A stretch of DNA of 40,669 bases from contig DASXSB010000115.1 of NCBI GenBank assembly GCA_036506275.1, positions 1-40,669 of the forward strand, in the 5' to 3' direction. The position numbers and the translations under genes are program-made. Shown here in pieces: positions 17,190 through 26,573 of this stretch. Each line of letters begins with the position of its first letter. Within the stretch, counting starts at the first letter, position 1. Under the pieces are notes generated by a model. The model did no database searches, had not been told where the DNA came from, and worked only from the letters and a program-made list of their open reading frames with translations. Source of the DNA: DASXSB01 sp036506275. Lineage in GTDB: Bacteria > Methylomirabilota > Methylomirabilia > Rokubacteriales > CSP1-6.

Positions 17190-17950
17190 CGGGCGCCCTC
17201 GTCTCCCTCGACGTGCAGGTGCCCGTGGCCTGGCTCCGGCTCGAGCGCCCGCACGCGCTCAACGCGTTGAACCGGCGCCTCGCCGCCGAGCTCGAGGGCG
17301 CCCTGCCGCGAGTGGCCGCGCTCGAGGACGTGACCGTGGTCATCGTATCCGGGCGCGGCCGCGCCTTCTGCGCGGGCAACGACATCGCCGAGATGGCCGC
17401 GCTGGAGGCGGCGGAGGCGGAGGCGCACGCGGCGCACCTCGCCCGCGTCCTGGACGGCTTCGCGCGGCTTCCGCAGGTGACGCTGGCCGCCATCGACGGT
17501 CACGCTCTCGGCGGCGGTCTCATGCTGGCCCTCGCCCAGGACCTGCGCATCGCCTCCGATCGCGCGCGCTTCGGCTTCCCGGAGGTCTCGCTCGGCTTCA
17601 ATCCCGGCTACGGCATCGCGCGTGTCCTCGACGTCCTCGGCGGCGCCGCCGCGCGCGATCTCCTCCTCACCGGCCGCACCGTCCACGCGACGGAGGCACT
17701 GCGGCTCGGCATCGTCAACCGGCTCGTGGCGGCGCCCACGCTGGAGGCGAGCGCGATGGCGTGGGCGACGGAGATCGCGCGCGCGCCGCGCGAGGCGCTC
17801 GCCGCCACGAAGGCGATCGTCGCCGATCTCCGCGAGGGCAAGGCGGGCGACGAGCCGGCGCGGTTCGGCGCGCTGCTGGGACGGGCCGCGCCCGCGCGCG
17901 CGCGGTTGCAGGCGTTCCTCGAGGGCAAGGGCCACCGCGCCGCCAACTGA
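17177..17950 (+). CDS. Enoyl-CoA hydratase/isomerase family protein (one catalytic Glu replaced)
   Basis: A 257-residue crotonase. The oxyanion-hole motif GRAFCAGNDIAEM and HALGGGLMLA are present. The position of the first catalytic Glu (G-G-C-E-L in hydratases) is occupied by Leu/Met, while the second Glu is kept in FPEVSLGF. Members with only one Glu are usually isomerases or other crotonase-fold enzymes rather than hydratases. It closes the seven-gene operon that begins with citrate synthase. I chose ATG 17177, which overlaps the previous gene by 13 bases; GTG 17186, giving a GTGA overlap, is equally possible. Confidence 0.87.
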   Translation: MAIVTGALVSLDVQVPVAWLRLERPHALNALNRRLAAELEGALPRVAALEDVTVVIVSGRGRAFCAGNDIAEMAALEAAEAEAHAAHLARVLDGFARLPQVTLAAIDGHALGGGLMLALAQDLRIASDRARFGFPEVSLGFNPGYGIARVLDVLGGAAARDLLLTGRTVHATEALRLGIVNRLVAAPTLEASAMAWATEIARAPREALAATKAIVADLREGKAGDEPARFGALLGRAAPARARLQAFLEGKGHRAAN

Positions 17951-17995
17951 GGTCAGAGTCGCCGAGAGAAGCGGTCGCGATCAGGCCGGGGGCGG

Positions 17996-20218
17996 CTAGC
18001 GCGGCATCTCCGCGCTGGCGGCGCGGAGCAGATCGTCGGCGGTCTCCGGCGGCGTCTCGCTGTAGGCGACGCCTATTTTGCAGACGACCTCGAGCGGAAG
18101 CTCGCGCTTGCGCGCGAGCTCGGCGAGCCGCTCCTGCACGCGGCCGGTGATGGCGGCCACGTCCCGCGGGCGCGCGTCCACGAGAAGGGCGGCGAACTCG
18201 TCGCTGCCCACGCGCCCCACGAGGTCGGTGGCACGCGTCGACTCCATGAGCGCGTCCGCCACCGCGCGGAGCACGTCGTCGCCCACGGTGTAACCGAAGC
18301 GCGAGTTCACGGAATTGAGCTGCGGCACGTCGAGGACCAGCATCAGCACGCCCGTGCGGGCGCGGCGGGCGGCGGCGGCGCAGCGGCGGTACTGATCGTG
18401 AAACGCGCGACGACTGGCGAGCCCCGTGAGCGGATCGGGCGCGTAGCGCGCGAGGCGCCGATCGGCGTCGGCGAGCCGGCCCGCCAGCATGCGGAGCAGA
18501 CCCACCGCGAGCCCGGGCGCGCCCGTGATCGCGCGCAGGAAATCGCGCTGCGGGATGACGAGGCAGTGCGTGGGCTCCACCGCCACCACCGTGGCCGAGC
18601 GCGGCTGATCGCGCAGGATGCCGAGCTCGCCGAAGACCTCGCCGGCGCCGAGCTCGCCGAGCAGCAGCTCGGTGTTCGTCTCCTGCGCGGTCTCGAGGAC
18701 ACGCACGCGGCCCGACACCACCACGAACACCCGATCGGACGGATCGCCCTCGCGGATGATGTCCTGCCCCGCGACATAGTGATGGTCGGTGGCGTCGGCC
18801 ACCAGGCGGTCGCGATCGTCGCGCGGGAGCGACCGGAACAACGTCATGGGCGCGAGCATCTCGGCGAAGCTCGTCGCTTCCGGCTCCGCGGTGACCGCGG
18901 CACGCCGACGCCGGCGCGAAGGCCCGCCGTTGAGCGTGCGCGAGAGCCAGGCGCGGATGCGCGCGCGCAGCATGGGCGGGCTGAAGGGCTTGGGGAGGAC
19001 GTCGATGGAAGCCTCCGCGAGCCCGCTCAGCAGACGCTCGGTCTCGGCCACGGCGACCATGAAGATGATCGGGAAATCCTGGCGGCTGCTCAGCTCGCGC
19101 AGGACGGGAATCAAGGCGAGCCCGTCGCCGTCGGGAAGCTCCATGTCGACGATGGCGAGGTCGGGCACGCCCTCACCGATCCCCGCCCGCGTGCTCGCCA
19201 CGTCCCGCATCCGCATCATGAGGAGGTCGTCGTCGGCGAGCACGTCGCCGATGGCGGCCACGTCGCTCTCGTTGGCGCTGACCACCAGCACGCGCGCGCC
19301 CGCGATGGACCGGCGCTCGAGGGCGGAGGCGGCGACGGTGGCGCGAGCGCCGCCCGCGCCCTCCACCACCAGCTCCATGCCTTCGCGGGCGGCGAAGACG
19401 TCGAGCGTGCCGCGCGCCGCCGCCACGCGCGCCCGCACGCGCTCCTCGAGGGCAGCAAGGGTGGCGTCGTCGTGGGCGGGATCGTGGTGGAAGAGGGCGA
19501 GGCGTCGCGCTCCCGCCGCGAGGGCGACGTCGGTCGCGTACTCCACCGTGCTGTGGCCCCACCCGATCTTCCCGCGGTATTCCTCGTCGCTGTACTGCGC
19601 GTCGTGCACGACGAGGTCGGCGCCGCGGATGAACGCGACGTGCCGCTGATCGCCGGGATGGCGGAGGATGCCGTCCGCGGGCCGCCAGAACGGCTCGTGG
19701 TCGGTCACGTAGGCGAGGGTGGCGCCGCCGTGCGTGAGCCGGTAGGTGATGGTGGGCGCGGTGTGGTTCAGGTACTGCGTCTCGACGTGGACCTCGCCGA
19801 TCCGGAAGGTGCCCTCGTCCAGCTCCGTGAAGTGCATGTGGCTACGGAGGTCGCGGAGCTTCACGGGGAAGTACGAGTACTCCATCTGCCCCGCCATCGC
19901 CTCCTCGAGGCCGCGCTGAAAGCCGAGGGGGGCGTAGACGTTGATCTCGGCGCCGGGAAGGAAGGCCGGAACGAAGAACGGGAAGCCCTGGATGTGGTCC
20001 CAGTGGGTGTGCCCGATCAGCAGGTGCAGGCGCAAGGGGTTGTGACGCTCCCGCGCCAGCCGCAAGCCGAGCTCCCGGGCCCCGGTACCGCAGTCGAGGA
20101 CGATGAGGGTGCCGTCCCCGGCGTTCACCTCGAGGCAGGCGGTGTTGCCGCCGTATGCCGCGGTGTGCCGCCCGGGTGCCGAGATCGACCCCCGCGTCCC
20201 CCAGAAGCGCACGTGCAC
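17996..20218 (-). CDS. Four-domain signalling fusion: metallo-beta-lactamase, receiver, cNMP-binding, GGDEF-like
   Basis: A 740-residue protein. Residues 1-285 are a metallo-beta-lactamase-fold hydrolase with HTHWDH at 70-75, His152, Asp206 and a late His pair (244-245), resembling phosphodiesterase-type members. Residues 308-427 are a receiver domain with the phospho-acceptor Asp358 and Lys410, but the acidic pair at the end of strand 1 is replaced by SANE. Residues about 455-570 are a cyclic-nucleotide-binding domain (GELGILRDQPRSATV). Residues about 590-737 are GGDEF-like, with R-V-G-S-D-E-F at 669-675; the usual second Asp, Lys and ND of the nucleotide site are altered (D630, P632, N635, N638, S639). 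It is a single gene, divergent from the Liv operon. It probably senses a cyclic nucleotide and hydrolyses a nucleotide-like substrate. Confidence 0.9.
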   Translation of the reverse strand: MHVRFWGTRGSISAPGRHTAAYGGNTACLEVNAGDGTLIVLDCGTGARELGLRLARERHNPLRLHLLIGHTHWDHIQGFPFFVPAFLPGAEINVYAPLGFQRGLEEAMAGQMEYSYFPVKLRDLRSHMHFTELDEGTFRIGEVHVETQYLNHTAPTITYRLTHGGATLAYVTDHEPFWRPADGILRHPGDQRHVAFIRGADLVVHDAQYSDEEYRGKIGWGHSTVEYATDVALAAGARRLALFHHDPAHDDATLAALEERVRARVAAARGTLDVFAAREGMELVVEGAGGARATVAASALERRSIAGARVLVVSANESDVAAIGDVLADDDLLMMRMRDVASTRAGIGEGVPDLAIVDMELPDGDGLALIPVLRELSSRQDFPIIFMVAVAETERLLSGLAEASIDVLPKPFSPPMLRARIRAWLSRTLNGGPSRRRRRAAVTAEPEATSFAEMLAPMTLFRSLPRDDRDRLVADATDHHYVAGQDIIREGDPSDRVFVVVSGRVRVLETAQETNTELLLGELGAGEVFGELGILRDQPRSATVVAVEPTHCLVIPQRDFLRAITGAPGLAVGLLRMLAGRLADADRRLARYAPDPLTGLASRRAFHDQYRRCAAAARRARTGVLMLVLDVPQLNSVNSRFGYTVGDDVLRAVADALMESTRATDLVGRVGSDEFAALLVDARPRDVAAITGRVQERLAELARKRELPLEVVCKIGVAYSETPPETADDLLRAASAEMPR

Positions 20219-20300
20219 GGTTTCGCCTCGCTCGGTGGGCTCGATTGCGTCTGGAGGCCGATTCTAGCACCCGCGGCCCCGGGACCGGGACAACGTGGGG

Positions 20301-20306
20301 TAGAAT
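20301..20306 (+). promoter_or_regulatory. -10-like element before the Liv operon
   Basis: TAGAAT matches five of six bases of TATAAT and lies 38 bases before the ATG at 20344. No convincing -35 is seen. The same hexamer lies 39 bases before the selenoprotein operon start (25972-25977), which supports a shared promoter type. A strong AAAGGAG ribosome-binding site precedes the start at 20344. Confidence 0.4.
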
Positions 20307-20343
20307 TGGCCGCCTTACCAGGGGGTCCCAAAAGGAGATCCGC

Positions 20344-21609
20344 ATGGTCACCACGCGACGGAATTTCTTGAAGCTCGTCGGCGCCGCCGCCGCCACCGCC
20401 CCCCTTCGCGCCGCGCCGGCCTTCGCGCAGAGCCCGTCCGTGCGGATCGGCGTGCTCGCCATCAAGGCGGGGGTGGCGGCACCGGTGGGCGAGTCGGGGC
20501 TGCGCGGCGTGCAGTGGGCGACCGACCGCATCAACGCCGCCGGCGGCATCCTCGGCCGCAAGATCGAGCTCGTGATCGAGGAGGAGTCGAACCCCAAGGA
20601 CACCGTGGAGCGGTTCCGGAAGCTCGCGCTCCAGCACAAGGTCGACGTGATCTCGGGCGGCATCTCGACCGCGGTCGGGCTCGCCCTGGGCCCGGTGGCG
20701 GAAGAGCTGAAGACGCTCTGGCTCTCCTGGGACGCCACCACGCAGAAGGGCGTGGAAGAGGCGATGCCGAAGGTGCAGTACGCCTTCCGGAGCACCGACA
20801 ACGAGGCGGAGGCGGTGATGGCGTCGATCCTGGCCGCCCGGCGCTTCAAGGGAAAGATCGCGACGGTGGCCGGCATCAACAACGATTACTCCTACGGCCG
20901 CGACACGTGGGCGACCTTCCTCGCCATCATGAAGAAGTACGACATGAACGTGACCGCGGTCAGCGAGCTGTGGCCGAAGCTGGGGACGACGGACTTCACC
21001 TCGCACGTGGCCACCCTCCAGCAGGCGAAACCGGACCTGATCTTCTGCTCCTTCTGGTCGGGCGACGCGCCCATCTTGTTGAAGCAGGCGCACGCGGTGG
21101 GGATGACGGGCACCACGAAGTTCGTGATGACGACGGCGGGCGGCGTCCACGAATCCCTGAAGAAGGCGTTCACGCCGGAGGGGATGATCCTCGGCTACAA
21201 CTGCATGTACTTCGAGAACCCCAACGCGAGCGCGCTCCTGAAGCAGTTCGTGCGCGAGCACCACGAGAAGTACAAGGAGTGGCCGAACTACGAGTCCGAT
21301 CACGCCTACTTCACGATCGTCGCCTACAAGGCGGCGGTGGAGAAGGCGGCGAAGGCCGCGGGCGGCAAGTGGCCGACCCCGGAGCAGGTGATCGGGGCCC
21401 TCGAGGGCATCGAGGTGGAGTCGCTGTCGGGATCGCGCCGCTACCGCGAGGACCACATCATGGAGGCGACCTTCTTCCAGGGCCTCTCCACCCACAAGAA
21501 CAAGTTCGACTTCGTGACCATCGATCCCGTGGAGGCCATGAGCACGAAGCAGATCCAGAAGCCGACCGGCGTCGGGCTCTACGACTGGATCAACGGCTGG
21601 AAGCTCTGA
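20344..21609 (+). CDS. Branched-chain-type ABC transporter substrate-binding protein (LivK-like)
   Basis: A 421-residue periplasmic binding protein with a Tat-type signal (RRNFLKLVG, cut after AFAQ). The mature part follows the LivK/AmiC type I fold: GVLAIKAGVAAPVGESGLRG, then INAAGGILGRKIELVIEEE, a segment on repeated ligand contacts (SWDATT), and a C-terminal lobe with YLDHAYF-like SDHAYFTIVAYKAA. ATG 20344 has AAGGAG 5-6 bases upstream. It is the first gene of a five-gene transporter operon. Such proteins bind amino acids, aromatic acids, urea or short acids; the ligand cannot be told. Confidence 0.95.
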   Translation: MVTTRRNFLKLVGAAAATAPLRAAPAFAQSPSVRIGVLAIKAGVAAPVGESGLRGVQWATDRINAAGGILGRKIELVIEEESNPKDTVERFRKLALQHKVDVISGGISTAVGLALGPVAEELKTLWLSWDATTQKGVEEAMPKVQYAFRSTDNEAEAVMASILAARRFKGKIATVAGINNDYSYGRDTWATFLAIMKKYDMNVTAVSELWPKLGTTDFTSHVATLQQAKPDLIFCSFWSGDAPILLKQAHAVGMTGTTKFVMTTAGGVHESLKKAFTPEGMILGYNCMYFENPNASALLKQFVREHHEKYKEWPNYESDHAYFTIVAYKAAVEKAAKAAGGKWPTPEQVIGALEGIEVESLSGSRRYREDHIMEATFFQGLSTHKNKFDFVTIDPVEAMSTKQIQKPTGVGLYDWINGWKL

Positions 21610-21622
21610 GGTCTCCGATCTC

Positions 21623-22507
21623 CTGATCGCGCAGGCGCTCGGCATCCTGCTCGGCGGCGCCTTCCACGCGGCGGTGCTGTTCCTCGTGGCGGCGGGGCTT
21701 CAGCTCGTCTTCGGCGTGCAGCGGATCGTCAATCTCGCGTGCGGCTCCTTCTACGCGCTCGGCGCGTACTTCGGCGTGACGGCGGTGACGTGGGCGGTGC
21801 GCGGGGGCCTCCCGCCCGTGCTGTTCCCCCTCGTCCTCGTGGCGAGCGGCCTCGCCCTCGCCGCCGTCGGGCCCGTCGTGGAGCGCGTGCTGCGCACGAT
21901 CTACGACCGGGACGAGAGCTTCCAGCTCCTGCTCACCTTCGCCCTCGTCCTCGTGTTCGAGGACGTAATCCGCTTTTTCTGGGGCACGGCCCCGCACCAG
22001 ATGGGAAGCCTCTACCTCGTGTACGGCCAGGCGCGGGTGGGCGGCGTCACCGTGCCCGTGTACAACCTCGTCGTCATCGCCGCCGCCGGCGCCATCGCGG
22101 CCGGCATGGGCTGGCTCCTGGCGCGGACCCGCTTCGGGCGCATCGTGCGCGCCGCCGCCGAGAACCGCGAGATGGCGGCCGCGCTCGGGGTGGACATGTC
22201 GCGCCTCTACTCCCGCGTGTTCACGCTAGGGGTCGCCCTCGGCACCGTGGGCGGCGCCCTCGTGATTCCCGCCACCGCCGCCATGAACGAGATGGGGATC
22301 GAGGTCATCGTGGAGGCGTTCGCGGTGGTCGTCATCGGCGGCCTCGGCAGCATGCGCGGCGCCTTCGTGGGCGCGCTCCTCGTGGGCGTCCTGAAAGCGG
22401 TCGCCATCGCCACCTACGCCGAAGTCGAGATGCTGGCGATCTACGTGGTCGTCATCGCGGTGCTGGTCCTGCGCCCGTCCGGCCTTTTCGCGCGGGCGAC
22501 GGCGTGA
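21623..22507 (+). CDS. Branched-chain-type ABC transporter permease (LivH-like)
   Basis: A 294-residue multi-spanning permease. LVFGVQRIVNLACGSFYALGAY is the family N-terminal signature, and GGLGSMRGAFVGALLVGVL the cytoplasmic loop that contacts the ATPases. The first canonical start, GTG 21674, would cut away half of membrane segment 1; in-frame sequence further upstream (LIAQALGILLGGAFHAAV) supplies it. I therefore place the start at CTG 21623, about 11 bases after GAGG, which gives the usual family length. No ATG, GTG or TTG lies in that extension, so a rare start is needed. It is followed by LivM with a GTGA overlap. Confidence 0.85.
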   Translation: MIAQALGILLGGAFHAAVLFLVAAGLQLVFGVQRIVNLACGSFYALGAYFGVTAVTWAVRGGLPPVLFPLVLVASGLALAAVGPVVERVLRTIYDRDESFQLLLTFALVLVFEDVIRFFWGTAPHQMGSLYLVYGQARVGGVTVPVYNLVVIAAAGAIAAGMGWLLARTRFGRIVRAAAENREMAAALGVDMSRLYSRVFTLGVALGTVGGALVIPATAAMNEMGIEVIVEAFAVVVIGGLGSMRGAFVGALLVGVLKAVAIATYAEVEMLAIYVVVIAVLVLRPSGLFARATA

Positions 22508-23459
22508 GCGGACAGCGGGGGGCGCGGTACATGGTCGGCGCCGCCGCCCTCGTGGCGACGGCGGCGCTGCCCTTCGTGGGCGGTGCGTACTACGCGACGC
22601 TCATGCTGCCGTTCTTCGGATATGCCGTCGCCCTGCTGGGGATGAATCTCCTCTTCGGCTACACGGGGCTCCTCTCCTTCGGCCACGCGCTCTTCGTGGC
22701 GCTCGGCGCCTACACGGCGGCGTATGCGACGAGCGGGCTCGGTCTCCTCCACTTCGAGGTCGTACTGCTGGCAGCGGCGGTGGTCGGGCTGGCGGTGGCG
22801 GTGCCGGTGGGACTGCTCTGCGTGCGCTACGTGAAGATCTACTTCGGGATGCTCACGCTCGCGTTCGGGATGCTCTTCTACTCGTTCCTCTACAAGTTCT
22901 ATCACCTCACGGGCGGCGACGAGGGCATGCGGGTGCTGCGCCCGTCGTTGCTCGGCCGCCCCTTCGCCGGGCTGGGCAAGGTCGAGTTCCTCGTGGGGCC
23001 GTACTACTTCTACAGCCTGGTCCTGCTGGCCGTCGCCGCCGTCGTCATGTGGCGGCTCGTGCACTCGCCGTTCGGCCTCTGCCTGCGCTCGATCCGCGAG
23101 AACCCCGAGAAGGCGGAGTCGCTCGGCGTGCGCGTGCGCCGCTTGCGGCTCTATGCGTTCGTGATCGCGGCCGTGTTCGGCGCGGTCGGGGGCGCCCTCC
23201 TCGCCGTTCCCACCGGCCTCGCCGATCCCCTCCTCGCGTACTGGACGCACTCCGGCAACCTCGTCTTCATGCTCCTGCTCGGCGGCTTCGGGAGCTTCTT
23301 CGGGCCGATCCTGGGCGCCTTCGTCTTCATCTTCCTTCAGGATTTCGTGATGTCGGCCACGTCGTACTGGCGCCTCGTCTTCGGCACCATCCTCGCCCTC
23401 GTCGTCATCTTCTTTCCGCACGGCCTCATGGGGCTCGTGGACGGGCGAGCGCGAACCTA

Positions 23460-23460
<1 letters not shown>
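22504..23460 (+). CDS. Branched-chain-type ABC transporter permease (LivM-like)
   Basis: A 318-residue permease with about eight to ten hydrophobic segments. The signature is GMNLLFGYTGLLSFGHALF near residues 46-64, and the conserved loop is RENPEKAESLGVRVRRLRL, with GGFGSFFGPILGAFV near the end. It starts at GTG 22504, overlapping the LivH stop (GTGA); its TAA overlaps the next ATG by one base. It pairs with LivH to form the membrane channel. Confidence 0.93.
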
Positions 23461-24211
<751 letters not shown>

Positions 24212-24215
<4 letters not shown>

Positions 24216-24922
24216 TGCTGCGCGTGCGCGATCTCGACGTCTCCATCCAGGCCAGCCGCATCCTCCACCGCGTCTCTCTCGAGGTGGACGCGCGCGAGCT
24301 CGTCTGCCTCGTCGGCCGCAACGGCGCCGGCAAGACGACGACCTTCCGCACGATCATGGGATACCTGGCGCCGGAGGCGGGCCGCGTCGAGTTCAAGGAA
24401 CACTCGCTCTCCGGCCTCCCCACCCATGCCGTGGCCGCTCTCGGCATCGGCTTCGCTCCCGAGGACGCCGCGATCTTCGCCGGTCTCTCGGTGGCGGAGA
24501 ACATCGAGATCGCCACGTGGACACGACGGGGAGGGCGTCCGGCCGCGGAGCGCGTCGCCCTCGCCTACGACGTCTTTCCGCGGCTCCGCGACTACGCCGC
24601 CCGCGGCGGCAGCCAGCTCTCCGGGGGCGAGCGCAAGATGCTCTCGATCGCGCGCGCGCTTGCCCTCGACCCCGACCTTCTGTTGCTCGACGAGCCCTTC
24701 GAGGGGCTGGCGCCCGCCATCATCCCCGGCATCAGCGAATCGATCTCGACGATCACCCAGCTCGGCCGCGCCGTACTCCTCGCCGAGTCCAACATCCACC
24801 ACGTGCCGCCCGCCACCAACCGGCTCTACGTCATCGAGCGTGGCGAGATCGTCTTCGCGGGTTCGCCCCGCGATGCGTACGGTGACGCCACCGTGCGGCG
24901 CATCATCGGAGGAGCAGCGTGA
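24212..24922 (+). CDS. ABC transporter ATP-binding protein (LivF-like)
   Basis: A 236-residue ATPase of the LivF group. Walker A GRNGAGKTTTFRTIMG, signature LSGGERKMLSIARAL and Walker B LLLLDEPFEGLAP are intact; the LivF-specific GIGFAPEDAAIFAGLSV follows Walker A. The H-loop is replaced by ESNIHHV. Start: GTG 24212 overlaps the LivG stop (GTGA); ATG 24215 directly after it is the alternative. It forms the heterodimeric motor with LivG. Confidence 0.93.
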
Positions 24923-25971
24923 TGGCGACCCTTCCTCTCATTCCGACCGCCGTCGTGGGATCGCATGGCCGCCCCGGCTGGTGGTTCGTGGGCGTGCGCG
25001 CGTACGAGGCGGGCGAGTTCGGTCCCGCCGATCTCGAGGAGATGCTGGACGACGCCGCCGACACCGCCATCCGCGACATGGAGAGCGCGGGGGTGGACAT
25101 CATCACCGACGGTGAGGTGCGGCGTCTCGACGGTTACGTCGATTCCTATTACGCGATCATCAAGAACATCCAGCCGCTGCCGGTGCGGCGCAAGGTCGGA
25201 CCCTGGGGCTACGATCAGCAGACGCGCTACGAGGCGGTGGGCCGGATCGAGACCCCCGCCGGCGGTCTCGGGATCATCAAGGAGTTCGAGTACGTGAAGG
25301 CGCGGGCGACCCGACACGTGAAGGCGACGTGCGCCGGACCGTTGACGTTCGGCTCGCGCATCCACCCCGGCCGCCACTACAAGGGCGTCGTCGACGTGGC
25401 GGAGCGCTTCGCGGAGGTCATCAACACCGAGCTGAAAGGCCTGGTGGCGGCGGGGGCGGATCTGATCCAGATCGACGAGCCCGCGCGCGGCAACGTCTCC
25501 GGCGAGGAAATGGCGCGGCTGTTCAACGCCGCCACCGAGGGCGTGCGCGCCAAGCTCGCGTTCCACGTCTGCTTCGGTAATCGCTTCGGACGCTCCCGCT
25601 TTCCGCGCACGTACGCGTCCTACTTCCCCGGGCTCCTGGAGGCGCGGGCGCAGCAGTTCGTGCTGGAGTTCGCGGGGCGCGAGCTGGCCGAGCTCGACCT
25701 CTGGAAGCGCTACGGCGACGGCCGCGAGCTCGGCGCCGGCGTGGTCGACGTCAAAGGCTTCAGCCAGGACACGCACGACGAGGTGGCCGGGCGTATCCGC
25801 CGCGTGCTCGAAGTGTGTCGCCCGGAACTTCTGACCCTCAATCCCGATTGTGGGTTCGGATGGAGTCCGCGCTACATGTGCAACCAGAAGCTTCGTGCGC
25901 TCGCCGGCGGCGCCGCCGTCGTGCGTCGCGAGCTGACGGGGCATCGGAGCCCGGAGCGTCGAGGGCCATAG
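24922..25971 (+). CDS. MetE C-terminal-domain-like (cobalamin-independent methionine synthase II family) protein
   Basis: A 349-residue TIM-barrel protein resembling the zinc-binding half of MetE. The probable zinc ligands are His215 and Cys217 (FHVCFGN) and Cys310 (NPDCGFGW). Other features are DIITDGEVRRLDGYVDSYY near the N-terminus and QIDEPARGN. It lacks the N-terminal half of MetE, so it may transfer a methyl group between small substrates rather than from methyltetrahydrofolate-polyglutamate to homocysteine. ATG 24922 overlaps the LivF stop by one base, so it is translationally coupled to the transporter and probably acts on what is imported. Confidence 0.87.
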   Translation: MATLPLIPTAVVGSHGRPGWWFVGVRAYEAGEFGPADLEEMLDDAADTAIRDMESAGVDIITDGEVRRLDGYVDSYYAIIKNIQPLPVRRKVGPWGYDQQTRYEAVGRIETPAGGLGIIKEFEYVKARATRHVKATCAGPLTFGSRIHPGRHYKGVVDVAERFAEVINTELKGLVAAGADLIQIDEPARGNVSGEEMARLFNAATEGVRAKLAFHVCFGNRFGRSRFPRTYASYFPGLLEARAQQFVLEFAGRELAELDLWKRYGDGRELGAGVVDVKGFSQDTHDEVAGRIRRVLEVCRPELLTLNPDCGFGWSPRYMCNQKLRALAGGAAVVRRELTGHRSPERRGP

Positions 25972-25977
25972 TAGAAT
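25972..25977 (+). promoter_or_regulatory. -10-like element before the selenoprotein operon
   Basis: TAGAAT lies directly after the stop of the MetE-like gene, 39 bases before the ATG at 26016. No clear -35 is visible. AGGAGG at 26006-26011 is the ribosome-binding site, 4 bases before the start. The hexamer suggests that the redox genes have their own promoter. Confidence 0.35.
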
Positions 25978-26015
25978 CCGGGCAGCTCACCTCACGCCCA
26001 ACCCGAGGAGGCCGC

Positions 26016-26573
26016 ATGCGCTTTTCACGCCTGGCTGTCGCCATCGCTGTCATCATCGCCTCCGCCAACCTCGCCTTCGCGCCCCCCGCGTGCGCGCTGC
26101 AGGTCGGCGACAAGGCACCCGAGTTCTCCCTGCCCGCTCCGGGCGGCAAGACCGTGAAGCTGAGCGAGCTCACGGCCAAGGGCCCGGTCGTCGTCTACAC
26201 GTTCATCCAGGCCTTCACCGGCACCTGAACGAAGGAGATCCGGGGCTTCGACGCGCTCGTGCCGCAGTTCGAAGCCGCCGGCGCCCAGGTCGTGGGCGTC
26301 AGTGCCGATCACCCCGCTACCCTCGACGCGTTCACGAAGCAGGAAAAGCTTCACCACGTCCTCCTCGGTGATTTCCGACGTCAGATGCTGCCCGCCTACG
26401 ACGCCCTGGAGACGAACGAGGCGAGCCCCATCTACCGCTACGCGCGGCGCGCGTACTTCGTCATCGACAAGCAGGGCACCGTGAAGTGGGTGAAGGTGCA
26501 GACCAATCCGCTCGATCTCCTGGATCCGGACGAGGTGCTCCGGGCCCTGAAGGAGTCCGGCGCCGCCTCATGA
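26016..26573 (+). CDS. Selenocysteine-containing exported peroxiredoxin (in-frame TGA at 26226-26228)
   Basis: A 185-residue AhpC/TSA-family peroxiredoxin if TGA at codon 71 is read as selenocysteine. Residues 1-28 are a signal peptide. VGDKAPEFSLPAPGGKTVKL opens the thioredoxin-like fold. The active-site strand reads YTFIQAFTGT-U-TKEIRGF, where peroxiredoxins have AFTxxCTKE, so Sec takes the place of the peroxidatic Cys. The frame continues without other stops to TGA 26571-26573, keeping family features (GVSADHPATLDAF, YFVIDKQGTVKW). The mature protein has no Cys, so it would be a 1-Sec type needing an external reductant. A SECIS-like hairpin follows the TGA. The next gene overlaps by ATGA. 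Conventional calling would give two fragments. Confidence 0.88.
26240..26281 (+). promoter_or_regulatory. SECIS-like hairpin of the peroxiredoxin gene
   Basis: Stem CCGGGGCTTCG (26240-26250) pairs with CGAAGCC-G-CCGG (26270-26281) through 11 base pairs with one bulged G at 26277. Inside, GCG (26253-26255) pairs with CGC (26263-26265), leaving the apical loop CTCGTGC (26256-26262) with a GU. The loop starts 27 bases after the TGA, within the range usual for bacterial SECIS elements (about 16-37). The element lies within the coding region. Confidence 0.7.

Noticed and set aside
18398..20371. Long open frame on the plus strand opposite the signalling fusion
   Set aside because: It is an antisense shadow of a high-GC gene, with His/Arg/Glu-rich sequence of no recognisable fold.
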